NCBI RefSeq assembly: GCF_032854445.1
Contig: NC_088298.1
Span: 5,950,160-6,014,159 of the forward strand
Origin: Liolophura sinensis
Lineage: Eukaryota > Mollusca > Polyplacophora > Chitonida > Chitonidae
Reading direction: 5' to 3'
Length of the DNA stretch: 64,000 nucleotides
A program made the translations under genes and the position numbers. The notes under the pieces are model-generated. The model did no database searches and was not told the origin of the DNA. It saw nothing but the letters and a program-made list of their open reading frames with translations. Positions 1-10,627 of the stretch are shown here, piece after piece (the stretch's first letter is position 1; the number at the start of each line of letters is the position of its first letter).

Positions 1-150
1 GTGCAACGACTGGTTGAGCAGCACTGTTTAAAAGAGCAGTGGAAATCCGTCCTGCAACAAGGAGGCACATTGCATGCACTCTAAGGACTCGTTTGTTGTC
101 ATATGACAGAAAAATAGTCAAGTACGATTAGGCCCATTAAATATGTAAAG
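1..150 (+). repeat. SINE-B copy, 5' part cut by window edge
   Basis: Matches the 3' body of the SINE-B family seen complete at 42556-42903: the words TGGAAATCCGTCCTGCAAC, GGAGGCACATT, ATGCACTCTAAGGACTC, GTCATATGAC and AAGTACGA occur in the same order. It has diverged, and an internal piece after the GACTGGTTGA word is missing. Confidence 0.75.
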
Positions 151-364
151 CACCCTACATTTCTGCTGATTTATTCCACAGATTTGGTTCAAGCTACCTT
201 TCTATCTTTCATCGTTCAGATGCTCTCTCACAGCACCATTAGATGAGTAATATTTAAAACTCCTATGTGAAGGAGGATGCTTTCTTTCTCGCACACACAA
301 CAACCCTCCCTGGCCCTCCATCGCTCATTCCACTTTGTTGCCCACCACTGGACATTTTCTGGTC

Positions 365-450
365 AGATCCCTGGAGTCTACACAGAATAATGCCCTCAGA
401 ATATGCTTGAGTTAAACACCTTCCAAACATGCGAAAAGGTTGAAGAATTA
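365..450 (+). repeat. Interspersed repeat D, copy 1
   Basis: About 80 bp closely resembling 51655-51742: both read CAGAATAATGCC, TCAGAATATGC, then AACATGCGAAAAGGTTGAA. Family unknown. The shared 'gcgaaaaggttga' word also occurs in a wider group of intronic repeats (46100-46235, 49195-49385). Confidence 0.6.
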
Positions 451-1330
451 TAGTAACTTGGCTCATTCATTGTGACAGACTTGATAGTTTCATTTTGGAC
501 ATGGACCTGTAGTCTTAACTTACTGAATTGGGTAATTAGACCTAGTCTTCTAGACAGCAGATCAGTGTACATGTTAGCTTGTTGTCATTATAACACATAG
601 GAATGCACTCAGGCCATCCTAAAAAAAAAACACAATTTGTTCAGGATACATGTATAACATTGACCCAAGCCCTCTTGATCTGTTACATACATACTCTTGA
701 CCAGAGCCCTCTTAATCAGGAAAATTTTTCATGGCATTTATAATGCTGACCATAATTCACTCTCAGAAGCAGTTACATGGCATTTCTTTTTTTTTCTTTG
801 TTTTTTTTTGGGTCACAATTTTACTTGTAGTATTAAACTAATTGCGATGAAAGCTTAATAAGTTGTTACCTCAAGAAGTTTCAGTGGGTGTATAAGTTAT
901 GCCACATAATGAGTTGTCAAAATCGGTGGCTTTTGCGGAATGCAGTCAGTGTTTGACAGGGCTGCGTCACAATAGTATCTAACAATAGGGTAGGGCAGGG
1001 GAGAATTTGGGAAGGGCGTGGGTCCAATGAAAAAGGTATGGATTTTAAGGAAATTGCATATTTGAAGTACAATATAAGCTTTATTTTGAATGGTGGCAGG
1101 GCCTTCGACAAGGACATTTTGATACTGTGAGCTAAAAAAAGCCCAAATTATGAAGAATATTGCCTGATAAATTAGACTCCAATGTTTCCGACAATTTCCT
1201 GTATTCAAGGTTACTGACTGCAAAGATTTATGAGTAATTTTGGTGCTATAATTTGGAATGTAATGCATTAGTTTCTGGTTTCTTAGTAAATTAAAATATG
1301 TAAGTGAATGGGCCTCTGAAAAAGCGCCTA
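450..1330. other. No gene seen
   Basis: AT-rich DNA with poly-A and poly-T runs (620-630, 787-812). A 123-codon minus-strand open frame at 897-1268 has low-complexity composition, no recognisable domain and no splice support, so it is not annotated as coding. Confidence 0.6.
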
Positions 1331-1334
1331 AATT

Positions 1335-1648
1335 AAATAGCTGTATTTGACTGCGGCCTGACAGATCAGTCAGATCTCTCCAAAATGCACACCGGGGTCA
1401 GGTCATACCAAAGATTTTAAAAATGGTACCTTTTTAAGAGAGGTTAGAGCAAGGAAGCATGTCTGGTTGGCCTGATGTCAGTATAATGTGACTGGGTGGG
1501 GTGTCTTGTGGGGTGTCTTTCGCATGATACTTCAGCGGCGGCAGCGCTGTGGTGGCATGGACACAATATATATACATGCACCTAATGACTCCTTATCATA
1601 TGATTGAAAAATTGTTAAGTAAGACGTTAAAACCCAAGCATACATGTA
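1335..1648 (+). repeat. SINE-B' copy (tRNA-derived, CAGTATAATGTGACT body)
   Basis: Aligns along its length with 47238-47590: a decayed tRNA B-box region (about 1393), the phrase CAGTATAATGTGACT, GCATGATACTTCAG, GGCAGCGCTGTGGTGGCATGG, and the family tail ATTGTTAAGTAAGACGTTAAA. The tail is the one shared with SINE-B, so the two families use the same 3' end behind different bodies. Confidence 0.8.
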
Positions 1649-1659
1649 TATACATTCCT

Positions 1660-2070
1660 GGGGCCACTTTCTCAAAGCGGTGGGGGCCTTCGTGGCTTAG
1701 TTGGTTAGCGCTCTAGCGCAACGTAATGACCCAAGAGCCTCTCACCAATGTGGTCATTGTGAGTTCAAGTCCAGCTCATGCTGGCTTCCTCTCCCGCCAT
1801 AAGTGGGAAGGTTTGGCAGCATCCTGCAGATGGTTGTGGGTTTCCTCCAGGCTCTGTCCAGTTTCCTCTCGGTTTCCTCCCACCGTAATGCTGGCCACCA
1901 TCATACAAGTGAAATATTCTTGAGAAGAGCATAAAACACCAATGAAATAAATAAAGCAAGCGGCGTACAACATTTATTTGCCGTATGATTTTTTGTACAT
2001 CACTATTAAAGTACCGTTGTCGTATATGTGCCATATTGTACAAGTACAACATGTTTGTGAAAGTGGCCCC
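1660..2070. mobile_element. MITE-like element with a nested SINE
   Basis: GGGGCCACTTTCTCAAAG (1660-1677) and the reverse complement of TTTGTGAAAGTGGCCCC (2054-2070) form near-perfect terminal inverted repeats of about 17 bp. With the SINE at 1682-1955 removed, the element would be only about 140 bp, with no coding capacity. A target duplication could not be assigned, so the class (non-autonomous DNA transposon) is inferred. Confidence 0.55.
1682..1958 (+). mobile_element. SINE-A, near full length
   Basis: tRNA-derived SINE. An A-box-like TGGCTTAGTTGGTTAGCGC lies at about 1692 and a B-box-like GAGTTCAAGTCC at 1761-1772. These are followed by the family body (CTCATGCTGGCTTCCTCTC, GGGAAGG, TCCCACCGTAATGCTGG, GTGAAATATTCTTGAG) and an AATAAATAAA tail. 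CAAAGCGG before it and CAAGCGG after it may be the target-site duplication. It sits inside the MITE-like element. Confidence 0.88.
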
Positions 2071-2264
2071 GCTCTGAAAACAGTGATTTAATGTTTTTTT
2101 GTTTGTACACGCATCAAAATAGTGGTACATACATATGGCTATCACTATTCTTTTTGCAGATCTATTCAGCTTTCATATCAGCCTGATCAGTTCTCAGTAA
2201 GGCCCTAGCGATAAGCTATGCCCATGTTTAAACAATTGTGATTGTATGACCAGTACAGAAGCTG

Positions 2265-2425
2265 TCAATTTAAGTCCAGTTCTGGCTTTACCTTGATTCC
2301 TCTCCAGTCATGGGTGGGAAGGTCTGCCCTCAGCCTGTGAATGGTTGTGGGTTTCGTTCAGGCTTTGCCCGGTTTCCTTCTACCATAATGCTGGCTGCCG
2401 TCGTATAAGTATATAGGCCATGTAC
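2265..2425 (+). repeat. SINE-A fragment
   Basis: Body of SINE-A from the B-box region (TTTAAGTCCAG) to TACCATAATGCTGGCTGCCGTCGTATAAGT. The tRNA head and 3' tail are lost. It abuts a second fragment. Confidence 0.8.
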
Positions 2426-2429
2426 ATGA

Positions 2430-2632
2430 ATGTTGCTGTGAGTTAAATTCCAGCTCATGCTGGCTTCCTCTCAGGCTGTACGTGGGAAGGTCTGGCAGCA
2501 ACCTGCGGATGGTCGTGGGTTTCCCCCCGGGTCTGCCCAGTTTCCACCCACCGTAATATTGGCTGCTGTCGTACAAGTGAAATATTCTTGAGTAAGATGT
2601 AAAACACCAATCAAATAAATAAAAAAATAAAT
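2430..2632 (+). repeat. SINE-A, 5'-truncated
   Basis: Starts at the B-box (GTGAGTTAAATTCCAG) and runs through the complete body to the AATAAATAAAAAAATAAAT tail. It lies directly upstream of the 76-bp array. Confidence 0.85.
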
Positions 2633-2680
2633 CAAAGGTTGGTGGTTTATGCTGTCCTATAAGGGTGAATCAATTTCTAC

Positions 2681-5010
2681 AGAAGTAGCATGCTGCAAGT
2701 AGACGGCACCTACTCGCTAGTAGCCCCTGATCAAATACATAATGGATGGATCCCACACAAGTAGCAGGCTGCAAGTAGACGGCACCTACTCGCTAGTAGC
2801 CCCTGATCAAATACATAATGGATGGATCCCACACAAGTAGCAGGCTGCAGGTAACTGGTACCTACTCGCTAGTAGCCCCTGATCAAATACATAATGGATG
2901 GATCCCACACAAGTAGCATGCTGCAAGTAGACGGCACCTACTCCCTAGTAACCCTTGATCAAATACATGATGGATCCCACACAAGTAGCAGGCTGCAGGT
3001 AACTGGTACCTACTCCCTAGTAACCCTTGATCAAATACATAATGGATGGATCCCACACAAGTAGAAGGCTGCAGGTAACTGGTACTTACTCTCTAGTAAC
3101 CCCTGATCAAATACATAATGGATGGATCCCACACAAGTAGAAGGCTGCAGGTAACTGGTACTTACTCCCTAGTAACCCCTGATCAAATACATGACGGATG
3201 GATCCCACACAAGTAGCAGGCTGCAGGTAACTTACTCGCTAGTAACCCCTGATCAAATACATGACAGATAGATCCCACACAAGTAGCAGGCTGCAGGTAA
3301 CTGGTACCTACTCCCTAGTAACCCCTTATCAAATACATAAGGGATGGATCCCACACAAGTAGCAGGCTGCAGGTAACTGGTACCTACTCCCTAATAACCC
3401 TTGATCAAATACATAATGGATGGATCCCACACAAGTAGCAGGCTGCAGGAAACTGGTACCTACTCCCTAGTAACCCCTGATCAAATACATAATGGATGGA
3501 TCCCACACAAGTAGCAGGCTGCAGGAAACTGGTACCTACTCGCTAGTAACCCCTGATCAAATACATAATGGATGGATCCCACACAAGTAGAAGGCTGCAG
3601 ATAACTGGTACTTACTCCCTAGTAACCCCTGATCAAATACATGACGGATGGATCCCACACAAGTAGCAGGCTGCAGGTAACTTACTCGCTAGTAACCCCT
3701 GATCAAATACATGACAGATAGATCCCACACAAGTAGCAGGCTGCAGGTAACTGGTACCTACTCCCTAGTAACCCCTTATCAAATACATAAGGGATGGATC
3801 CCACACAAGTAGCAGGCTGCAGGTAACTGGTACCTACTCCCTAATAACCCTTGATCAAATACATAATGGATGGATCCCACACAAGTAGCAGGCTGCAGGT
3901 AACTGGTACTTACTCGCTGGTAACCCCATGATCAAATACATGACGGATGGATCCCACACAAGTAGCAGGCTGCAGGTAACTGGTACCTACTTGCTAGTAA
4001 CCCTTGATCAAATACATAATGGATGGATCCCACACAAGTAGCAGGCTGCAGGTAACTGGTACCTACTCGCTAGTAACCCTTGATCAAATACATAATGGAT
4101 GGATCCCACACAAGTAGCAGGCTGCAGGTAACTGGTACCTACTCCCTAGTAACCCCTTATCAAATACATAAGGGATGGATCCCACACAAGTAGCAGGCTG
4201 CAGGTAACTGGTACTTACTCCCTAGTAGCCCCTGATCAAATACATAATGGATGGATCCCACACAAGTAGCAGGTTGCAGGTAACTGGTACCTACTCGCTA
4301 GTAACCCCTGATCAAATACATAATGGATGGATCCCACACAAGTAGCAGGCTGCAGGTAACTGGTACCTACTCCCTAGTAACCCTTGATCAAATACATAAT
4401 GGATGGATCCCACACAAGTAGCAGGTTGCAGGTAACTGGTACCTACTCCCTAGTAACCCCTGATCAAATACATAATGGATGGATCCCACACAAGTAGCAG
4501 GCTGCAGGTAACTGGTACTTACTCCCTAGTAGCCCCTGATCAAATACATAATGGATGGATCCCACACAAGTAGCAGGTTGCAGGTAACTGGTACCTACTC
4601 GCTAGTAACCCCTGATCAAATACATAATGGATGGATCCCACACAAGTAGCAGGTTGCAGGTAACTGGTACCTACTCGCTAGTAACCCCTGATCAAATACA
4701 TAATGGATGGATCCCACACAAGTAGCAGGCTGCAGGTAACTGGTACCTACTCCCTAGTAACCCTTGATCAAATACATGATGGATCCCACACAAGTAGCAG
4801 GCTGCAGGTAACTGGTACCTACTCCCTAGTAACCCTTGATCAAATACATAATGGATGGATCCCACGCAAGTAGCAGGCTGCAGGTAACTGGTACCTACTC
4901 CCTAGTAACCCTTGATCAAATACATGATGGATCCCACACAAGTAGCAGGCTGCAGGTAACTGGTACTTACTCGCTGGTAACCCCTGATCAAATACATGAC
5001 GGATGGATTC
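2681..5010. repeat. 76-bp tandem array (about 30 copies)
   Basis: The monomer is 76 bp, measured between successive CAGGCTGCAGG words (for example 2841 to 2917). It contains GTAACTGGTACCTACTC, CTAGTAACCCCTGATCAAAT and GGATGGATCCCACACAAGTA. Monomer variants (GACAGATAGATCC, AAGGGATGG, a shortened GTAACTTACTC) repeat in the same order 450 bp apart (3261 and 3711), showing a higher-order duplication of about six monomers. No unique spacers are present, so this is a satellite or minisatellite, not a CRISPR. Confidence 0.97.
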
Positions 5011-5459
5011 AACACATCCGATGTCCCACCACCCTTCTTGCGACTTTTCATTCCTTATGAGATGAAAGCAGTTGTGATGTCAGAAAGATTAAACATTTGT
5101 AACCAATGGATGGGACATCTGGTTGAACTATGTGCAACAACACTGATTGTGATTGGTCAATTAGGTGTTCTTGATTGATATTTCAGGAAAGTGAAACATT
5201 TCAGTGTAAGTGTAGGTTATTACATAGTCAGCAAACAGGTGTAACAAGCTTAGTGTGTAAAATTGTGGGTACACATTGGTGAATGTCATGTGGCGATGCA
5301 GATGCATGCTGTAACCAGGAAGAGCTGTGTGTGTAAACTGAAGCAATACAGTATACGTAACAGTTTGTTGTTACATTGTTGTAACAAAGAGCTTACAGGG
5401 TTGAGACAGAAGTTGTAAGCGATCTACCTGTACTTTTTAGGAATATTTGATGACCTATG

Positions 5460-5497
<38 letters not shown>

Positions 5498-6410
5498 CAC
5501 ACGCACACATATATAGTACAAGTAGTAGTACAAGTAACATTTTTTTAACACTGTTGTAACAAAGAGCTTACTTTACATGCATGGGGCTGAGACGGAATTG
5601 TCAGAGATCCATTTGTACTTTTAGGAAGATCTAGTGACCTCTTTATATGTAATAAAACCTTCACGTATGCTTCGTTAACCAGACCTCCCATTAAAGCAGG
5701 GATGATTTATTTTTAGGGTCATGCAACGTTTTTGTAACAATCTTCTCTCTCAGCAGGTACTATTGTTGGCCATGACTTATCACGGCTGCATGTGTGGAGT
5801 TTGCCTTGTGAACAGTATTACTCTGAACAGACACAGTGTGCTCTGTCTGGTGGAGGCGTGCTATCTATTCACCCTAGAAGTGATTATCTGCATAACATGG
5901 AGCGTGCTCAGTTATATTTGTGGGAACGGGGGCTGCAGAAAGGGGGCGACGGATGTCATACATTTTCTTGGTGGTCTGGTTGTCCATGAATGTTAAAATC
6001 TTGGAAAAGCTGAGCTGTCAGGCTGCCCTTTGCTCACATAAAAACATGTATAATGTGGTTTGTATTAGAAATGATATAAGATGCCGTATGTTAGCAGTAT
6101 ACTGAGGCCACCCTTAAAAGTTCTATGTTGGGTGTAATCCGTCATTTAAAAGAAATAGGCTAGGTCAATAGACAATTTTGTTTATTCAGACAAATGACAT
6201 TCACAATGGTTTTAATAATGTTTTTAAAGAAATTAACAGGGACAGAAAAAAAACTTTCAAAAGTAAAATTTTGAAAACTGAAAGTAAAATTTTGGAAGAT
6301 CGATAGTGGTTTACCAAACGAACATGGTTTTCATGTCTTGAACAATTTAACTCCAAACTTCACCACTACTCTCGACGCTACTCAACTAAATATACCTCCC
6401 ATATATGTTA
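5011..6410. other. Non-coding DNA with a local duplication and a TA microsatellite
   Basis: A block at 5375-5455 (TTGTAACAAAGAGCTTAC, GAGACAGAA, GATCTACCTGTACTTTTTAGGA) recurs diverged at 5553-5640. The two copies flank a (TA)n(AC)n microsatellite at 5459-5500. No gene was recognised; the open frames at 5721-6105 have no recognisable domain. Confidence 0.6.
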
Positions 6411-6411
6411 A

Positions 6412-6580
6412 CTTTATTTATTTGATTGGGGTTTGACGCCGTACTGAAGAATTTTTCAATTATATGACGGCGGCCAGCATTATGGTGGGAGGCAGCCAGG
6501 CAGAGCCTGGAGGAAACCCACGATCATCCCCAGGTTGCTAACGTACCTTCCCACGTACGGCAGGAGAGGAAGCTAGAATG
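6412..6580 (-). repeat. SINE-A, truncated at the 64-bp array
   Basis: In reverse orientation: TTTATTTATTTGATTGGGG tail, body words TATGACGGCGGCCAGCATTA and CCTTCCCACGTACGGC, ending at GGAGAGGAAGCTAG, where the tandem array begins. The tRNA head is missing. Confidence 0.85.
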
Positions 6581-7070
6581 GGTAACATGCACTTCGCCTA
6601 CACTATCAGGGGTCTCTGTATAATGCGGTGTTGTGTTATAACAGGTAACATGCACTTCGCCCGCACTGTTAGCGGGTCTCTGTACAGTGTGGTGCTGTGT
6701 TATAACGGGTAACATGCACTTCGCCCGCACTGTTAGCGGGTCTCTGTACAGTGTGGTGCTGTGTTATAACGGGTAACATGCACTTTGCCTGCACTGTTAG
6801 CGGGTCTCTGTACAATGTGGTGCTTTGTTATAACGGGCAACATGCACTTCGCCTGCACTGATAGGGGGTCTCTGTACAATGTGGTGCTGTGTTATAATGG
6901 GCAACATGCACTTCGCCTGCACTGTTAGCGGGTCTCTGTACAATGTGGTGTAGTGTTATAACGGGTAAGGTGCACTTCGCCTGCACTGTTAGCGGGTCTC
7001 TGTACAATGTGGTGCTGTGTTATAATGGGCAACATGCACTTCGCCTGCACTGTTAGCGGGTCTCTGTACA

Positions 7071-7667
7071 ATGTGGTGCTATGTTATAACGGGCAACATG
7101 CACTTCGCCTGCACTATTAGGGGTCTGTGTACGATGTGGTGCTGTGTTATAACGGGTAACGTGCACTTCGCCTGCACTATGAGGGATCTCTGTATAATGT
7201 GGTGCTGTGTTATAAGAGGTAACGTGCACTTCGCCTGCACTGTTAGGGATCTCTGTACAATTTGGTTATATGATTATGAAGGTGGGGTGGGTAAATCGTG
7301 GTTTGCCAGATGGTTAGTTGCGAATATGGATGTGGTTCGTTCGGCAGGAGGTAAACAAGCAGACTTTGCTTTCATGTATCAACGAGAGAGAATCGTCGTG
7401 TTCGATTATCCGAGGACAATTGAAGGTTATGTCAATTATGGAACGTTCGAAGCATTGAAGGATGGCATGATATTCAGTCCGAAATGGCAGAGTGAGATGA
7501 AGATATTTCCACCACCACATGTATTGATCTTAGCTAACTTCAAGCCAGATATGAAGAAGATGTCGTTGGATCGTTGGAAGATCGGTGAGGTGCGGAACGA
7601 CAAGATCATGTGGGAAGAAACAACAAAAAATGATGTATTTGATGAATTCATTAAAGATTTATTTTAA
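7071..7667 (+). CDS. CRESS-DNA virus-type Rep, SF3 helicase half, fused to satellite-derived codons
   Basis: An uninterrupted 198-codon frame. Residues 1-63 are three 21-residue repeats translated from 63-bp satellite monomers. Residues 65-198 resemble the C-terminal half of a replication-associated protein of a circular Rep-encoding ssDNA virus. Visible motifs: Walker A as D-x-x-G-x-x-G-K-S (68-76), Walker B VVFD (109-112), the B' region (about 130-149, GMIFSPKW), motif C with Asn156 after a hydrophobic strand (VLILANF), and an arginine-finger-like SLDRW (Arg168). It ends at a natural stop, TAA. The N-terminal HUH nickase domain (the origin-cutting part) is absent, so it cannot be a complete Rep. 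No frameshift or internal stop occurs in the helicase part. Family membership is from motif order and spacing. Whether it is transcribed, and whether the ATG at 7071 is used, is unknown. Confidence 0.85.
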   Translation: MWCYVITGNMHFACTIRGLCTMWCCVITGNVHFACTMRDLCIMWCCVIRGNVHFACTVRDLCTIWLYDYEGGVGKSWFARWLVANMDVVRSAGGKQADFAFMYQRERIVVFDYPRTIEGYVNYGTFEALKDGMIFSPKWQSEMKIFPPPHVLILANFKPDMKKMSLDRWKIGEVRNDKIMWEETTKNDVFDEFIKDLF

Positions 7668-7750
7668 ATTACATGTGTTGGTCCCATGGCAGTTCTCACT
7701 GGTAATGATGGTTCGTAGGCGTTGTGTACTCTCATGCCTTTCAGATCCCA
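7263..7750 (+). mobile_element. Endogenous viral element (CRESS-DNA virus fragment)
   Basis: Satellite sequence stops after CTGTACAAT (about 7262) and resumes at GTGTTATAGCAGG (7751). Compared with a normal monomer, about 8 bp of the satellite is missing at the joint. The 488 bp between carries the Rep helicase end (stop 7665-7667) plus about 80 bp of downstream sequence with no match in the window. No terminal repeats or target duplication are visible, which fits illegitimate or Rep-linked integration rather than transposition. Confidence 0.8.
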
Positions 7751-10550
7751 GTGTTATAGCAGGTAACATGCAGTTCACCTGCCCTGTTAGCGGGTCTCTG
7801 TACAATGTGGTGCTGTGTTACAGCAGGTAACATGCAGTTCACCTGCACTGTTAGCGGGTCTCTGTACAATGTGGTGCTGTGTTATAATGGGTAACGTGCA
7901 CTTTACCTGCACTATTAGGGGTCTCTGTACAATGTGGTGCTGTGCTATAACGGGTAACGTGCACTTCGCCTGCACTGTTAGCGGGTCTCTATACAATGTG
8001 GTGCTGTGTTATAATGGGTAAAGTGCACTTTACCTGCACTATTAGGGGTCTCTGTACAATGTGGTGCTGTGTTATAATGGGTAAAGTGCACTTTACCTGC
8101 ACTATTAGGGGTCTCTGTACAATGTGGTGTTGTGTTATAACGGGTAACATGCACTTCGCCTGCACTGTTAGCGGGTCTCTGTACAATGTGGTGCTGTGCT
8201 ATAACGGGTAACGTGCACTTCGCCTGCACTGTTAGCGGGTTTCTATACAATGTGGTGCTGTGTTATAACGGGTAACGTGCACTTCGCCTGCACTGTTAGC
8301 GGGTCTCTATACAATGTGGTGCTGTGTTATAATGGGTAAAGTGCACTTTACCTGCACTATTAGGGGTCTCTGTACAATGTGGTGTTGTGTTATAACGGGT
8401 AACGTGCACTTCGCCTGCACTGTTAGCGGGTCTCTGTACAATGTGGTGCTGTGCTATAATGGGTAACGTGCACTTCGCCTGCACTGTTAGCGGGTTTCTA
8501 TACAATGTGGTGCTGTGTTATAACGGGTAACGTGCACTTCGCCTGCACTGTTAGCGGGTTTCTATACAATGTGGTGCTGTGCTATAACGGGTAACATGCA
8601 CTTCGCCTGCACTGTTAGCGGGTCTCTGTACAATGTGGTGCTGTGCTATAACGGGTAACATGCACTTCGCCTGCACTGTTAGCGGGTCTCTGTACAATGT
8701 GGTGCTGTGTTACAGCAGGTAACATGCAGTTCACCTGCACTGTTAGCGGGTCTCTGTACAATGTGGTGCTGTGTTATAACGGGTAACGTGCACTTCGCCT
8801 GCACTGTTAGCGGGTCTCTGTACAATGTGGTGCTGTGTTATAACGGGTAATGTGCACTTCGCCTGCACTGTTAGCGGGTCTGTGTACAATGTGGTGCTGT
8901 GTTACAGCAGGTAACATGCAGTTCACCTGCACTGTTAGCGGGTCTCTGTACAATGTGGTGCTGTGTTATAATGGGTAAAGTGCACTTTACCTGCACTATT
9001 AGGGGTCTCTGTACAATGTGGTGCTGTGTTATAACGGGTAACATGCACTTCGCCTGCACTGTTAGCGGGTCTCTATACAATGTGGTGCTGTGTTATAACG
9101 GGTAACGTGCACTTCGCCTGCACTGTTAGCGGGTCTCTATACAATGTGGTGCTGTGTTATAACGGGTAACGTGCACTTCGCCTGCACTGTTAGCGGGTCT
9201 CTATACAATGTGGTGCTGTGTTAAGTGCTGGATTAATAGTGAACAGGTTCATGTGCACATCATAATTCAGAATGACAGACCCGGGGCAGATTCCACATAG
9301 CTCTTTCTAACTTTTAAGTCAAATGTTAAAAACTCTTATATGTTCCTTAGCTTTGGATACTGGAATTTGAAATTTAAGTATGTTCACCTGTGGAAAACGT
9401 TGATGAATTTCAGTTTCCAAAGCCCCAAAATAAGCTTTAAGATTATATTTCAGAATTTGACTTGTGTCAGAAGTGGTTTTGTGAAATCCTGATATTTTGT
9501 GTAGTTAAATTGGCTTAAAGCTGTCTGGCTAAACACAGGTTTTGTGCAAAGTTGTTGTATGTACGCAGATAAGCTTGTGAGGCCTTTTTTATTGGTCAGC
9601 CTGAATGCATGTAACTGTGATCTATCATTATCAAGTTCTCAATCCCCCCCCACTCTCTTGTGCCAAAAAAAAAAAGACAAATACATCATTTGTTATGATT
9701 CAAGATATTTCCCAGATAGTGAAGAAAGTTTAGCCATTCTATTCCTGAAATCAAGTTGACACTATACAGTATTGGTAGATTTTTGGTGGAAGACCCCCGC
9801 CCCCTTCTGCTGTCTACCAAGTGACTCTGAGTGAGAGAAAGGTTATCTTATGATCTCATTTTGCGAACTCTAAATCTTTTGAGTATAATGTGTTTATATA
9901 CAAGACTGCATGATAACTCATACATGATGTGTATAGGACCCTAATCTGGGGTAGTATTACACACACATGCATTAGAATGGAGTGCCCTGGTTCCTGATGT
10001 CAACATGATCCTGAATAGGCATAGACTAAGAGGTCTACATGTACTCCTACAAAACCCATGCTTGTTTGCTGTATCCCCCCGTTGTGGAGCCTCGCTCAGT
10101 CGCATTCATGAGGTGTCAAGGCTATGGGGGCTTGCAGTCAGGATTACTGCGCTGCATTATAATAGCATTAAAGTGCTACTTTAGTTACAAGAGAGGCCAG
10201 GTGGAAATATTAAACTGATATGAATTATATGTTATGGAGTATACATGTAGCTAGTACCATGGTTCAAAACATTTATGATGAATAACGCTATATATAACCC
10301 CTATAAGTGAACAGTTTCCGTAAAATGTTTCTGATGTGATGTGATAATATTTTGAGTAAGGTAGTTATACTCGAATGATGTCATGCGTGTTTGAAAGTAT
10401 GATGTTATTAGTTGCTATATGTCAGTGATGGGTGAAGCCAATTATCTTCGCATGATGTCACACCATGCAAAATTGGAATCGACAGAAAACTTTTGTGTCT
10501 GTAATGTCCCCCTGAAATAACAACAGTGGCTTTAATACAATACATACAAT

Positions 10551-10627
10551 GGTGGCATCATTACCAGTGGCATCATTAATGGTGGCATCATTACCAGTGG
10601 CATCATTAATGGTGGCATCATTAATGG
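10551..10627. repeat. 30-bp tandem repeat, about 2.5 copies
   Basis: GGTGGCATCATTACCAGTGG followed by CATCATTAAT, repeated twice plus a half unit. Confidence 0.9.

Larger units (their letters stand above)
6588..9222. repeat. 64-bp (and 63-bp) tandem array interrupted by a viral Rep fragment
   Basis: The monomer contains GCACTGTTAGCGGGTCTCTG, TACAATGTGGTGCTGTG and TTATAACGGGTAACGTGCAC, at a spacing of 64 bp. Monomers reading TTAGGGG or TTAGGGA in place of TTAGCGGG are 63 bp. About 10 copies precede and 23 follow the insertion at 7263-7750. Each unit has an inverted GTGCA...TGCAC with a 7-nt loop (decayed in ATGCA variants). Four copies carry a perfect 18-bp palindrome, GGTAAAGTGCACTTTACC (8017, 8080, 8335, 8974). 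Confidence 0.96.

Noticed and set aside
897-1268. 123-codon minus-strand ORF
   Set aside because: No domain and no splice or start support. The composition fits random AT-rich DNA.
2681-5010. CRISPR-like regular repeats
   Set aside because: The whole unit repeats, with no unique spacers, in a eukaryotic setting. The same applies to the arrays at 6588, 23655, 36612 and 43362.
7706-7745. Start of a viral capsid gene (ATG ATG followed by VRRR codons) after the Rep stop
   Set aside because: Only four basic codons before the sequence ends in the satellite; too short to separate from chance.
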